Of a DNA stretch of 64,000 nt, positions 63,946 to 64,000 are shown piece by piece. Source of the stretch: Suilimivivens sp963638365. Its GTDB lineage: Bacteria; Bacillota; Clostridia; Lachnospirales; Lachnospiraceae. The first letter of the stretch is position 1. Every line of letters begins with the position of its first letter. The translations under genes and the position numbers were made by a program. Location of the stretch: assembly GCA_963638365.1 (NCBI GenBank), contig CAVHRK010000072.1:71819-135818 (forward strand), in the 5' to 3' direction. Under the pieces are notes generated by a model. That model had not been told where the DNA came from, did not search any database, and saw nothing but the letters and a program-made list of their open reading frames with translations.

Positions 63946-64000
63946 GTAAGCGCATAATTTTAGGGTAGATTTTCAGTGTCCTATTCATTTTCTATAATGA
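63946..64000. mobile_element. Candidate end of an IS66-family insertion sequence
   Basis: From 63946 the plus strand reads GTAAGCGCATAATTTTAGGG and continues to the window end. IS66-family ends start with GTAA, often GTAAGCG. The loss of ComM similarity exactly at this point supports an insertion boundary. No transposase is in the window, so the call rests on the end motif. Confidence 0.45.

Overview
The window reads as chromosome of a motile low-to-mid GC Firmicute of the family Lachnospiraceae, most like Roseburia or Agathobacter. The evidence is a Bacillus/Clostridium-type fla/che operon with FliY, CheC, CheD and FlhF/FlhG, a CodY gene directly ahead of it, a SwrB-like DUF6115 protein, and a DUF5057 protein beside a type IV pilus cluster. 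Every recognisable gene lies on the minus strand, so transcription runs from the right end to the left.

Right end (about 59.8-64 kb): a 5'-truncated comM/yifB that meets what looks like the end of an IS66-family element, then dprA, an Rpn-family nuclease gene, and a partial tandem copy of that gene's 3' end. Next (39.3-59.7 kb) is a type IV pilus or pseudopilus operon: pilB, pilC, major pilin pilA, prepilin peptidase pilD, a fused pilM-pilN, pilO, four minor pilins of which three are very large (461, 809 and 1100 aa), and a 1644-aa secreted DUF5057 protein. No pilT is present. The major pilin gene carries a near-consensus sigma-D (flagellar sigma) promoter.

Then come topA and codY, each with its own promoter, and a codY terminator. 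From 35.9 kb down to 1.6 kb lies one unbroken run of 40 flagellar, motor, export and chemotaxis genes (flgB to an MltG-like gene). It has a sigma-A promoter at its head and an intrinsic terminator at its end, about 34 kb of candidate transcript. It encodes the basal body, export gate and ATPase, hook, stator, C-ring, Che pathway and SigD. The left end holds rpsB and tsf behind a separate strong promoter.

The order dprA - topA - codY - fla/che - swrB-like - rpsB - tsf is the ancient Firmicute order known from Bacillus subtilis. The pilus genes and rpn sit inside it, between dprA and topA. The sigma-D site ahead of pilA, together with SigD encoded 50 kb downstream, suggests that pilin synthesis is timed with late flagellar genes. 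Other oddities are a CheB without a receiver domain, a methionine-rich repeat in FliY, and several strong RNA hairpins between genes of unequal stoichiometry (flgE/flbD, pilA/pilD). No tRNA, rRNA or CRISPR was seen.
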